The translations under genes and the position numbers were made by a program. DNA of 64,000 bases, from NCBI RefSeq assembly GCF_013370205.1, contig NZ_JABWGV010000003.1, forward strand, positions 551,501 through 615,500, in the 5' to 3' direction. Below, piece after piece: positions 53,944 through 62,061 of the stretch. The number at the start of each line of letters is the position of its first letter. Position 1 is the first letter of the stretch. The notes beneath the pieces are model-generated. The model was not told where the DNA came from and searched no databases. It saw only the letters and a list, made by a program, of their open reading frames with translations. Origin of the DNA: Qipengyuania atrilutea (GTDB taxonomy: Bacteria; Pseudomonadota; Alphaproteobacteria; Sphingomonadales; Sphingomonadaceae).

Positions 53944-54513
53944 ATGACGGTTCCCGTCTCGCGCCTGCTGTTGTGGGTGCTGCTGACATTGCCGGCGGCT
54001 TGGATGGCAGCGCGCTTTTCGCTTACGCCGGATGCATATGGCTACGGTCATGCCATCGGCGAGAGTGGTGACTGGGCCGCTTGGCTCCTCCTCACCACGT
54101 TAGCAGTCACGCCGCTGCGCCTCGTCTTTCGCCGTGCAAAATGGACGGGGTGGCTGCTGAAGCGGCGGCGCGATTTGGGCCTCGCCAGCTTCGCCTACGC
54201 CTTTGGCCACGCCGCGATCTACCTGTGGCGCAAGGGGTCCGCGGACATGATCCTGGACGAACTTTCGGCACCTTACATCCTGCTTGGCTGGCTCGCTTTT
54301 GCGTTGTTCCTGCCGCTCGCGGTGACCTCGAACGACCGGTCGATGAGGATCATGAAACGGTCATGGAAGCGGCTGCACCGCCTTGTCTATCCGGCGGCGG
54401 TCCTGACTTTTGTGCACTGGGCGCTATCCGCGTTCGATCCGACCACGGCCTATATTCACATCGGGATACTGGCCGCGATCGAGATCGTGCGGGTCGTGCT
54501 CCAGCGGCGTTAG
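53944..54513 (+). CDS. Ferric reductase-like membrane protein, MsrQ-like, 189 aa
   Basis: A six-helix heme-type membrane protein. The candidate ligand histidines are in YAFGHAAIYLW and FVHWAL, with LHRLVYPAAVLTF adjoining. MsrQ delivers electrons to the periplasmic methionine sulfoxide reductase MsrP, but no msrP lies beside it, so the partner is open and the name is only by resemblance. The start is the ATG at 53944 or the TTG at 53941. Its TAG stop overlaps the TAA of the convergent lipoprotein gene. It sits between nusG and rplK. Confidence 0.8.
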   Translation: MTVPVSRLLLWVLLTLPAAWMAARFSLTPDAYGYGHAIGESGDWAAWLLLTTLAVTPLRLVFRRAKWTGWLLKRRRDLGLASFAYAFGHAAIYLWRKGSADMILDELSAPYILLGWLAFALFLPLAVTSNDRSMRIMKRSWKRLHRLVYPAAVLTFVHWALSAFDPTTAYIHIGILAAIEIVRVVLQRR

Positions 54514-55016
54514 AGCGTTACGTAGTTGCGGAAGCGGGCGACTTCGGCCTCGTCCACATATTTGCCGATTTCGCGGTCGAACACGCCCATGTCGGCATAG
54601 GGGCGGTATTCTTCGAATTCGTGAACCATCTTGTCGGTCATGCCGGGAATAAGGCGAATTTCCTCTTCGGTGCCGGTGTTGAGATTGACGGGCACGAATA
54701 CGGTGGTGAGCACGTTCGCGGCTTCTTCTTCGGAAAGCGTTTCCATCAGCTTCGCGTTGAGAGCCGTGACGTTATCGTAAGGGCGGCTGGCTGCGACCGC
54801 CTGGGCCAGTTCGGGTGTCATGCCCTCGGCTGCAGCGAGTTGCTCTTCGGTGGCCGTATTCGCATTGAGCACGGTCATCGTGGCGGCTTCGGCGGTGCTG
54901 TCGACTTCGGTGGTCGCCGTAACATCCGTGTCGGTAGGTGCCTCGGAGGTGTTGTCCGAACAGGCGGCAAGGGCAACTGCCGAAGCGGTCAGGGCGGCGA
55001 GCGAAAAAAAGCGCAT
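54510..55016 (-). CDS. Lipoprotein with two ComEA-like helix-hairpin-helix repeats, 168 aa
   Basis: A lipobox ALAAC precedes a Thr/Glu-rich linker. Two HhH-like units follow: LNANTATEEQLAAAEGMTPELAQAVAASRP and VNLNTGTEEEIRLIPGMTDKMVHEFEEYRP (landmarks). ComEA proteins use this fold to bind DNA in the periplasm for uptake; lipid-anchored acidic versions may instead mediate contacts, as the surface here is strongly acidic, which argues against DNA binding. It overlaps the MsrQ-like gene at the stops. It is antisense-oriented within the ribosomal cluster. Confidence 0.82.
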   Translation of the reverse strand: MRFFSLAALTASAVALAACSDNTSEAPTDTDVTATTEVDSTAEAATMTVLNANTATEEQLAAAEGMTPELAQAVAASRPYDNVTALNAKLMETLSEEEAANVLTTVFVPVNLNTGTEEEIRLIPGMTDKMVHEFEEYRPYADMGVFDREIGKYVDEAEVARFRNYVTL

Positions 55017-55261
55017 GAAACTGGAACCTCTTATTGCTAAAGGATCGCATTAGCAGTTCCTCCGCAGAAGCGAAGCGATTTCTCCGCGCATTGGTATGAG
55101 CGCATGACGGCTTGCCTTCCGGCGAAAAATCGCTATGTGCGCGGCTTCCCAGGCAACAGCTTCGGAAAACCCATGCGGAAGGTTCGCGTCCAACGCGGAC
55201 CGCTCGACCGCTTATCATGACCTGCGGCGCGCCCGCGGGAACAGTGTGAAAGGAGGCCGTC

Positions 55262-55693
55262 ATGGCCAAGAAGATCGAAGGCTATATCAAGCTGCAGGTG
55301 CCCGCGGGCACGGCAAACCCCTCTCCGCCCATCGGCCCGGCTCTGGGTCAGCGCGGCGTGAACATCATGGAATTCTGCAAGGCGTTCAACGCCGCGACGC
55401 AGGACCTCGAAAAAAGCGCACCGATCCCGACCGTCATCACGGTCTATGCGGACCGTTCGTTCACCTTCGTCACCAAGACCCCGCCTGCCAGCTTCTACCT
55501 CAAGAAGGCTGCGAAGCTGAAATCCGGTTCCAAGGAGCCCGGCAAGGTCAGCGCCGGAACCATCAAGACGAGCCAGCTGCGCGAAATCGCGGAAGCCAAG
55601 ATGGCTGATCTCAATGCGAACGATCTCGACGAAGCGACGAAGATCATCGCCGGAAGCGCCCGCTCGATGGGCCTCGAAGTGGTGGAGGGCTAA
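55262..55693 (+). CDS. rplK: 50S ribosomal protein L11
   Basis: 143 residues. The opening [20 protein letters not shown] and [19 protein letters not shown] are characteristic, along with the C-terminal rRNA-binding segment. L11 binds the GTPase centre of 23S rRNA and the stringent factor. A GGAGG site lies just ahead of the start. The 245-base gap upstream probably holds the promoter of the rplK-rplA pair. rplA begins four bases after the stop. Confidence 0.97.
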   Translation: MAKKIEGYIKLQVPAGTANPSPPIGPALGQRGVNIMEFCKAFNAATQDLEKSAPIPTVITVYADRSFTFVTKTPPASFYLKKAAKLKSGSKEPGKVSAGTIKTSQLREIAEAKMADLNANDLDEATKIIAGSARSMGLEVVEG

Positions 55694-55697
55694 GACC

Positions 55698-56390
55698 ATG
55701 CCGAAGCAGACGAAAAAAGAACAGGTCCGCGCGAAGCTCGACAACGAGAAGCTTTATACGGTGGACGAAGCGCTCGCCACGCTGCGCGAGCACAAGGCCA
55801 AGTTCGACGAGACGGTCGAAGTCGCGATGAACCTCGGTGTCGATCCGCGTCACGCTGACCAGCAGGTCCGCGGCATGGTCTCGCTGCCGTCGGGCACGGG
55901 CAAGGACGTCAAGGTCGCGGTTTTCGCACGCGGCGACAATGCCGAGAAGGCGACTGCCGCCGGTGCTGACAAGGTCGGCGCCGAAGACCTGATGGAAGAC
56001 ATGCAGGCCGGTAATCTCGACTACGACCGCGTGATCGCAACGCCCGACATGATGGGTGTCGTCGGCCGTCTGGGTAAGGTGCTAGGTCCCAAGGGCTTGA
56101 TGCCGAACCCGAAGCTCGGCACGGTAACGCCGAACGTGGAACAGGCCGTGAAGGACGCCAAGGGCGGCCAGGTCGAATTCCGCGTGGAAAAGCAGGGCAT
56201 CATCCACTCGGGTCTCGGCAAGCTGTCGTTCTCCGACGATGCGTTGAAGCAGAACTTCAAGGCGCTGACCGACGCGGTGGTGAAGGCGAAGCCGACCGGC
56301 GCGAAGGGCAAGTATGTCCGGAAGGTCACGCTGACCAGCTCGATGGGTCCGGGCCTCAAGATGGACCTGTCCGAGATCGAAGGCGCCTAA
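55698..56390 (+). CDS. rplA: 50S ribosomal protein L1
   Basis: L1 forms the mobile L1 stalk and in many bacteria represses its own operon. The 230-residue product has ATVDEAL-type helices (here [16 protein letters not shown]), the [21 protein letters not shown] core and [17 protein letters not shown] (landmarks). The ATG at 55698 is used; the frame is open upstream through rplK but the extra residues do not fit. A terminator follows, and rplJL-rpoBC do not follow in this window. Confidence 0.97.
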   Translation: MPKQTKKEQVRAKLDNEKLYTVDEALATLREHKAKFDETVEVAMNLGVDPRHADQQVRGMVSLPSGTGKDVKVAVFARGDNAEKATAAGADKVGAEDLMEDMQAGNLDYDRVIATPDMMGVVGRLGKVLGPKGLMPNPKLGTVTPNVEQAVKDAKGGQVEFRVEKQGIIHSGLGKLSFSDDALKQNFKALTDAVVKAKPTGAKGKYVRKVTLTSSMGPGLKMDLSEIEGA

Positions 56391-56423
56391 GACACTTCGT
56401 TCTTCCAGAACTGAAGAGGCAAG

Positions 56424-56455
56424 GGGCCGGGGAAGCAATTCTCCGGCCCTTCGCT
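56424..56455 (+). terminator. Terminator after rplKA
   Basis: GGGCCGG and CCGGCCC pair around a loop of about 12 bases, followed by TTCGCTTGT. The structure starts 34 bases after the rplA stop. The T-tract is weak. Confidence 0.7.
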
Positions 56456-56541
56456 TGTGTGGGATCCCGGCTAAAATTGGAGGTTCGGAAAGTTATCGCT
56501 CCCGGGGCGTTCTATAAGCAACAGGACAACGGAGAACGATA

Positions 56542-56709
56542 ATGGAATCGATTTGGACACTCATGACGATCCTTGGTCCGCTGCTGCTGATCGGCGCGAT
56601 CGTGTACGCCTACATACGCAACAAGAATTCGACGCGGGAGGAAAAGGCGGCTGCAGAACGCGGTGCGCGCGAAGTGCGCGAGGACATCGATCGGCACAAC
56701 AACCCGTAA
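56542..56709 (+). CDS. Small single-span membrane protein, 55 aa
   Basis: An ATG at 56542 with GGAGAACG directly upstream begins a 55-codon frame. One hydrophobic helix (TLMTILGPLLLIGAIVYAYI, residues 6-25) is followed by a charged helical tail with STREEKAAAERGAREVRED. The layout resembles other tiny membrane proteins such as CcoQ-type subunits, but no oxidase genes are near, so no function is implied. It is separated from rplA by a terminator and converges with the molybdopterin-binding gene at 56720. Very likely real, because of the ribosome site, codon choice and helix pattern. Confidence 0.72.
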   Translation: MESIWTLMTILGPLLLIGAIVYAYIRNKNSTREEKAAAERGAREVREDIDRHNNP

Positions 56710-56719
56710 CGAAGGAACT

Positions 56720-57487
56720 TCAGATGCCGCCGGGGGTGAAGTCGTACCCAGCGGCGCTCAACCCATCGCATAGCGTATCGATGCAACTTTTCAGTTCGCC
56801 CGCATCGGTCGAGCGTACGACGAAATTGGCGCCGACCTTGCCTTCGCGAAAGAAGGGATAGCTGCCGATCTGGCACTGCTCATGCGCCTTTTCGACTTCG
56901 CGCAGCAGGCCCGAGACCTCGCTTTCCGGGATATATCCGCCGACCGTTTCGCTGATCAGCGGCGCGCCGCCTTCCAGCTTTCCGGTCAGCGCATCGAGCA
57001 TTCCAGCCGTGATATGCGGCACTCCCGCCATCACGAAGATATTCTCGATCTGGATACCCGGTGCGCCGGAGCGGTGGTTGGGAATGAGTTTCGCGCCTTC
57101 GGGCGTGCGTGCCATTCGCAGGCGCCCTTCGTTGAGGCCGCCCTTGTCCGCGTAATACCGGTCGAGGATCGCGCGCGCTTCCGGATGAACGATCACGGGA
57201 ACGCCGAGCGCGGCCGCAATGGCATCGACGGTGATGTCATCGTGCGTGGGCCCGATCCCGCCTGTGGTGAACAGGTAGTCGTTGCGCTCCGCTAGGGTAC
57301 GGACAGCTTCGACGATCCGCTCTTCGACGTCCGCAACGACGCGGACTTCGGCCAGACGAATGCCTTGGACCTGCAGCCAGGATGCCACCTGCGCTATGTT
57401 CTTGTCGTGTGTGCGTCCCGACAGGATCTCGTCGCCGATCACGACGAGGGCAGCGGTGTAGATGCGGTCGGTCTTCGGGCTGGTCAT
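56720..57487 (-). CDS. MoaB/CinA-like molybdopterin-binding domain protein, 255 aa
   Basis: A competence/damage-inducible CinA N-terminal-type domain with ALVVIGDEILSGRTHDKN, TTGGIGPTHDDIT (phosphate-binding loop) and the segment NHRSGAPGIQIENIFVMAGVP. It lacks the C-terminal deamidase (PncC) domain of full CinA, like the alphaproteobacterial short form. Likely substrates are ADP-ribose or molybdopterin-related nucleotides; this is inference from the family. It is the last gene of the leftward run from the GH3 gene but is 45 bases after the monooxygenase, so co-expression is possible. Confidence 0.85.
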   Translation of the reverse strand: MTSPKTDRIYTAALVVIGDEILSGRTHDKNIAQVASWLQVQGIRLAEVRVVADVEERIVEAVRTLAERNDYLFTTGGIGPTHDDITVDAIAAALGVPVIVHPEARAILDRYYADKGGLNEGRLRMARTPEGAKLIPNHRSGAPGIQIENIFVMAGVPHITAGMLDALTGKLEGGAPLISETVGGYIPESEVSGLLREVEKAHEQCQIGSYPFFREGKVGANFVVRSTDAGELKSCIDTLCDGLSAAGYDFTPGGI

Positions 57488-57531
57488 AGCGGCCTATCTA
57501 GGAACGCAGCTACGCGCGGGGAAGCGGTTTG

Positions 57532-59061
57532 TCAGATTGCGCTTGCCGGTTCGCTATGCCGCCGTGCGTCCGCATCTGCTGCCGCTGCCAGTTCAAGGAT
57601 GCCGTCGTCGACCGGATCCTCGCTCATGAGCTTTCTGTCCTCGAGGTAATTCTGGTTAAGCCTCCACGGAAAACGCTTCGCGTTGCGCGGCATCAGGTGC
57701 TTGGACCGCTGGATATAACCGCTGCTGAAATCGAAGATGTCGTCTTCCTCGAGCGCCTGCCGCTCGCTCTCGCCGAGAACCGGAACGGCTAGCGACGCGC
57801 CCTTGTCCTTCATCAGGTTCAGGACGCGGCAGACATAGTCGGCGTTGGTATCGGCGCGAAGGGTCCAACTCGCATTGAGATAGCCGAAGACGGCCGCGAG
57901 GTTCGGCACGTTCGAGAACATGCAGCCCTTGTAATAATAACGCTGCGCGAAATCGATTTGCTCGCCGTCGAGCGAGACCTTGATCTTTCCGGCGATGACC
58001 AGCTTCAACCCGGTCGCGGTGACGATGATATCGGCCGGCAGGAAGTCCCCGCTTTCGAGGCGAACGCCCTTTTCGTCGATCGAAGCGATGCGGTCGGTCA
58101 CGATCCGCGCGTCGCCCGACTTCAGTGCATCGAACAAGTCGTTGTCGGGCACGAGGCACAGCCGCTGGTCCCATGGATCGTAGGGCGGGTCGAAATGCTT
58201 CTGTTCGTACGCATCGCCCAGTGCCTTGCGCAGCCGTTTCGACAGGTACTCCTTCATCTTTTCGGGCTTCGTGCGGGCGCGGTGGAAGCCGTAATCCTGC
58301 ATCTTGATGTTCTTCCAACGGGTGACGCGGTACGCCGTTTCTTCCGGCAGGAACTTGCGGAGCGTGTTGGCGAACCAGTCCTTCGCCGGGCGCGAGAACA
58401 TCCAGGTCGGCGTGCGCTGGAGCATCGTGACCCGCTTCGCCTTTTCCGACATTGCCGGGACGAGCGTGACCCCGGTCGCTCCGGATCCGATTACGACCAC
58501 CTCCTTTCCGGTGTAATCGTAGTCTTCCGGCCAGAACTGCGGGTGCAATATATCGCCGCCGAACGCGCTCGTATCAATGCCGGCGTCATGCGGCTCGTCG
58601 TAGTCGTAATAGCCCGACCCGAGATAGAGCCACTGCGCCGTCATTTCCGTGCGTTCGCCGTCCGCTTCGATAACCACGTGCCAGCGCGCTTCGCGCGATA
58701 CGAAGTCGGCGGACACGACCTTGTGCGAGAAGCGGATATGCGGTCTGATCCCGCGGGTCGCCACGATGCGGTCCAGATACTCGAGAATGCTTGCGCCGTC
58801 GGCGATCGATTTCTTGTGCGTCCACGGCTCGAACTCGAAACCGAGCGTGTGCATGTCACTGTCCGAGCGCACGCCGGGATAGCGGAACAGGTCCCACGTA
58901 CCGCCGATATCCGCGCGCCGTTCGATAATCGCGTAGCTGCGGTCGGGGCACTTCTCGGTCATGTGCGCGGCCATGCCGATGCCGGATATTCCCGCGCCGA
59001 CGATCAGGACGTCGACGTGGTTGTCAGAGTTCGAGGAAGCGGTTTGGTCGGGGGCTGGCAT
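57532..59061 (-). CDS. FAD/NADPH monooxygenase, Baeyer-Villiger/EthA-like
   Basis: A class B flavin monooxygenase of 509 residues. The FAD loop is VGAGISGIG, the NADPH loop is IGSGATGV and the Baeyer-Villiger fingerprint FxGxxxHxxxW is present as FGGDILHPQFW. EthA-type enzymes oxidise ketones to esters and can S-oxygenate thioamides; the substrate here is unknown. It is transcribed leftward after the Wzy-like gene with a 36-base gap, although it has no evident link to polysaccharide. Confidence 0.92.
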   Translation of the reverse strand: MPAPDQTASSNSDNHVDVLIVGAGISGIGMAAHMTEKCPDRSYAIIERRADIGGTWDLFRYPGVRSDSDMHTLGFEFEPWTHKKSIADGASILEYLDRIVATRGIRPHIRFSHKVVSADFVSREARWHVVIEADGERTEMTAQWLYLGSGYYDYDEPHDAGIDTSAFGGDILHPQFWPEDYDYTGKEVVVIGSGATGVTLVPAMSEKAKRVTMLQRTPTWMFSRPAKDWFANTLRKFLPEETAYRVTRWKNIKMQDYGFHRARTKPEKMKEYLSKRLRKALGDAYEQKHFDPPYDPWDQRLCLVPDNDLFDALKSGDARIVTDRIASIDEKGVRLESGDFLPADIIVTATGLKLVIAGKIKVSLDGEQIDFAQRYYYKGCMFSNVPNLAAVFGYLNASWTLRADTNADYVCRVLNLMKDKGASLAVPVLGESERQALEEDDIFDFSSGYIQRSKHLMPRNAKRFPWRLNQNYLEDRKLMSEDPVDDGILELAAAADADARRHSEPASAI

Positions 59062-59097
59062 TGGGTTGTTATTCCGAAAAGCGTCTCGAATAGCAAC

Positions 59098-60522
59098 CTA
59101 GTTCGATAGCGAAGCCTGCCGTTCGGCCATTGCGGCGAGGCGCTCGCGCCGTTCCTTCGGCGTAAGCGTGTGCGGATGCCTCGCTCCCTGCCCCTCGAAC
59201 ATGCACCTGGGAGAGGGGCGGGCAGGCTTCCAGCCATAAAGGCGTGCGATTGCCAGCGTGAGGACCAGCGGGCCGAGGTAGAACGGCAGCACGCGTACGA
59301 AGGAGAGCAGGGTTCCGTCACGGAACACGATGATCGAACTCGCTGCTACGAGTGAATAGGCGAGGTAGGTGACGGCACTGCCGCGTTGCCGCGCGAACCA
59401 GCGATAGACCAGCGAATAGAGCAGCGCGATCGCAAACGCCTGGATCACGATGCCGACATAGCCGAGCGACATCCAGCCCATGCCGGGCAGCGAAACGGTC
59501 AGGCCTGTGGGATGGCCGTAGTCCTGCAGCGAGAAGAACTGCACGGGCGAGCCGACCGGCTTTTCCGGCCATAATGCGCGGGGGACCGGCTCGGTGAAGA
59601 TTTGCAGGTTGTTCGCGAAATAGTCGTAGCTGCCGCTTCGCTGCGGGACGGCGTAGACCACGTATTCGAAATATTCGAGGTTGGCGAAATCCATGTGCTC
59701 CAAGGGTTTCAGCCGGTCGATGTCGACCACGCGCGCGGACCGCTCGCCGATGAAAACCTGCCGCACGCTGCTGCCCCGGTCGAGCACGATGAGGTTGAAG
59801 GCCGTCGCCACCGCGAGCATCAGGGCGAAACCGCGCCAGGCGGGCCATTTGCTGCCTTTTTCCAGCAGGTAGCTCAAACAGATGGCGAGGACCGCGAACA
59901 CCAGCGGAGCGCGAAATCCGGTTCCCGCCTGCAACACCGCGAACCCTGCGAACAGCGGCCAGCTGTACCAGCGGTAGCGCGCCAGCCAGACGAGCAGTAC
60001 TGCGAGCGGAGCCAGCATCATGCTGGTGTCGGTCAGCCAGCCGATGTTCGTCGTGTTGACGTTGATGCCCGTCGCGGCATCGCGGATCATCGTCTCGAAC
60101 TCGCGGGCGCGGCTGCCCCAGACGTTGATCTGCGACCACACGGCGAGCGGCCCGACTATACCCGCAGTGATGAGGATCGGCTTCGCGAGCAGCCGGCGCG
60201 CCTCTTCGAACCGGCTCTCTTCCAGCTTTTGCAGCGGCTCGCCGCACAGTTTTACCGCGGTCAGTACGAACACCAGCATGGCTAGGTTCGCGCCGAGGAT
60301 GACGGTTATCTTGTCGCTCTGAGAGGGGTAGAACTCGTAAAGGCGGTAGACGAAGTCGAAATCGTAGAAATAGGCGACGAGCGGACGCAGGACGAAAACG
60401 AACCCGTGAAATGCGAGGTACAGCGTCGCCGGATGCGCGAAGGATGCCTGCCGAAGCCGGAGAAACCAGAACACGGTTCCTGCAAACAGCGCTAGCGATG
60501 CGAAGAGGAGGAACAGGTACAT
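59098..60522 (-). CDS. Wzy-like O-antigen/oligosaccharide polymerase, 474 aa
   Basis: A membrane protein with about twelve hydrophobic helices and a large periplasmic loop between the two halves (residues about 270-340), typical of Wzy polymerases that join lipid-linked repeat units. Wzy proteins share little sequence, so the call rests on topology and on the Wzx-like gene immediately upstream in the operon. A charged C-terminal tail follows (GQGARHPHTLTPKERRERL). It is co-oriented with the flippase (73-base gap) and the GH3 gene. Confidence 0.7.
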   Translation of the reverse strand: MYLFLLFASLALFAGTVFWFLRLRQASFAHPATLYLAFHGFVFVLRPLVAYFYDFDFVYRLYEFYPSQSDKITVILGANLAMLVFVLTAVKLCGEPLQKLEESRFEEARRLLAKPILITAGIVGPLAVWSQINVWGSRAREFETMIRDAATGINVNTTNIGWLTDTSMMLAPLAVLLVWLARYRWYSWPLFAGFAVLQAGTGFRAPLVFAVLAICLSYLLEKGSKWPAWRGFALMLAVATAFNLIVLDRGSSVRQVFIGERSARVVDIDRLKPLEHMDFANLEYFEYVVYAVPQRSGSYDYFANNLQIFTEPVPRALWPEKPVGSPVQFFSLQDYGHPTGLTVSLPGMGWMSLGYVGIVIQAFAIALLYSLVYRWFARQRGSAVTYLAYSLVAASSIIVFRDGTLLSFVRVLPFYLGPLVLTLAIARLYGWKPARPSPRCMFEGQGARHPHTLTPKERRERLAAMAERQASLSN

Positions 60523-60595
60523 TCGCAGACTTTCGGAGGTGTTCTTCGTGCCGGATGTCTGACTAAACCGTTCGGCTGATGGTAGACAAGCGGGC

Positions 60596-61996
60596 TTAGT
60601 GTGTTTTGCGCGGATCGATCAGCCTGCCGACGATCGCGATATCCGCCAGCCGCTCCTTCGCGAAAAGGTCGCGGCACAAGGCCGGCAACGAATAGCCGGT
60701 TGCTCTGACAGACGAACGAAGCAGCGGCACAAGCTGCGACAGTTCGGCGGCGATCAGCATTGCCGCAACTACGCTCAGCGGCGCGCCAGCGAATGCGAGA
60801 ACGAAAGCTCCTGCAATTCCGGCGCCCGAACCGGCAAGGTAGAAACCCGCTACGCGCGCATGGGCATTCATTGCCGACAGGATGGCGATAGGGGCGGCAC
60901 TTAGCGCGCGGATCGTTCCAGCTGCCAGCAGGACGAGAGCGAGACCGTAAGAGAACTCGGTCTTGCCGACCGTCCATGCGTGCTGAAGCGGCGGACCGAC
61001 CACCAAAACGACTGCAGCGAAGGCTAACGAAACGCAGAGTGTGACCAGCGTCGTGGTGGTGAGCAGTCTTCGCCGAAGTTCGCTCTCGTCGCCCGAAAGA
61101 TGGCCTGCTTCGAAGAATTGTGCGTTGAAGACGAAGTTGGTGAAGAGGTCGAGCAGCCGCACGATCGTGCGCGTCGCGACGAAAGCGGCAAGGACCGCCG
61201 GTCCGAAGATCGCGCCTACGAGGAGTACATAGCCTTGCAGGTTAAGCCCGTAAACGAGCGGCATGGCGATAAATGCGAGCGAGGGGGCGGCGAGACTGCG
61301 CAGTAAACCTGCCTGACGCGCGCCGCCGCTACGCGCGAACATGGCGGGAATTGCGCTACGGGCGATCATCATGCCGCCGATCGTGAACGCGAGCCGCACG
61401 GCGACGAGGCCTCCGACGAGAATCGCGAAATCGCTTCCGACTGCGAGCAGGATGGCGAGCGCCACTACTTCTGCTGCCGATGCCCCTGCCTGCAGCCAGA
61501 TATGCTCAGGATAGCGGCCGGCGTAACGAAGCGGGATTTCGAGCACGGTCATCTGCGCCGTAACGAGGGCATAAATACCGAGCAGGATCAGAGCGGCGCG
61601 TACTTCTTCGGCCGATACCGAGGTCTGCAAATCTACGTCTCGCTCCACAACGAGGAGTCCGATCGCGATCGCGGCGAAGGAAAGGATCAGCGTGGAAAGA
61701 AGCGCCGCCGCGCGGGCAGAGCGGTAGATTGCGGCTGGCTCGCCCCCATCGCCGCAATGTGTTTCTGCCAGAGCGCGGTTCGCTCCTGCAGCGGAGACGC
61801 CTGCCGCCGCCATGCACAGATAGGCGGGCAGGGCGAAGATCATCAGCCATACCCCGACGCGCGCCTCGTCCCAGAAGGCGAAGAGTACCGGCAGCAGAAT
61901 GAGCTGGGAAAGGATGCGCAGCACTGTCGAGATCGCATTGGCCGCAATGCCGCGGCGCAGGCGCGTGCGGTCGGCGGGGGAGGCCATGCTGCTCAT
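60596..61996 (-). CDS. Wzx-like polysaccharide flippase, 466 aa
   Basis: A twelve-helix membrane protein of the MVF/PST superfamily, judged from helices spread evenly along 466 residues and the opening RRGIAANAISTVLRILSQLILLPVLF. These proteins carry undecaprenyl-linked repeat units across the inner membrane. The start could be the first ATG or the one three codons later. It lies between the GH3 gene (66-base gap) and the Wzy-like gene in one leftward run, supporting a surface polysaccharide function. Glycosyltransferases are not in the window. Confidence 0.75.
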   Translation of the reverse strand: MSSMASPADRTRLRRGIAANAISTVLRILSQLILLPVLFAFWDEARVGVWLMIFALPAYLCMAAAGVSAAGANRALAETHCGDGGEPAAIYRSARAAALLSTLILSFAAIAIGLLVVERDVDLQTSVSAEEVRAALILLGIYALVTAQMTVLEIPLRYAGRYPEHIWLQAGASAAEVVALAILLAVGSDFAILVGGLVAVRLAFTIGGMMIARSAIPAMFARSGGARQAGLLRSLAAPSLAFIAMPLVYGLNLQGYVLLVGAIFGPAVLAAFVATRTIVRLLDLFTNFVFNAQFFEAGHLSGDESELRRRLLTTTTLVTLCVSLAFAAVVLVVGPPLQHAWTVGKTEFSYGLALVLLAAGTIRALSAAPIAILSAMNAHARVAGFYLAGSGAGIAGAFVLAFAGAPLSVVAAMLIAAELSQLVPLLRSSVRATGYSLPALCRDLFAKERLADIAIVGRLIDPRKTH

Positions 61997-62061
61997 TGCA
62001 AACCTGTTTGGCGCGCAGTGGGCGTTGCTGCAACGCCGGTTCTGAGGCGCTCAACAGTTTG

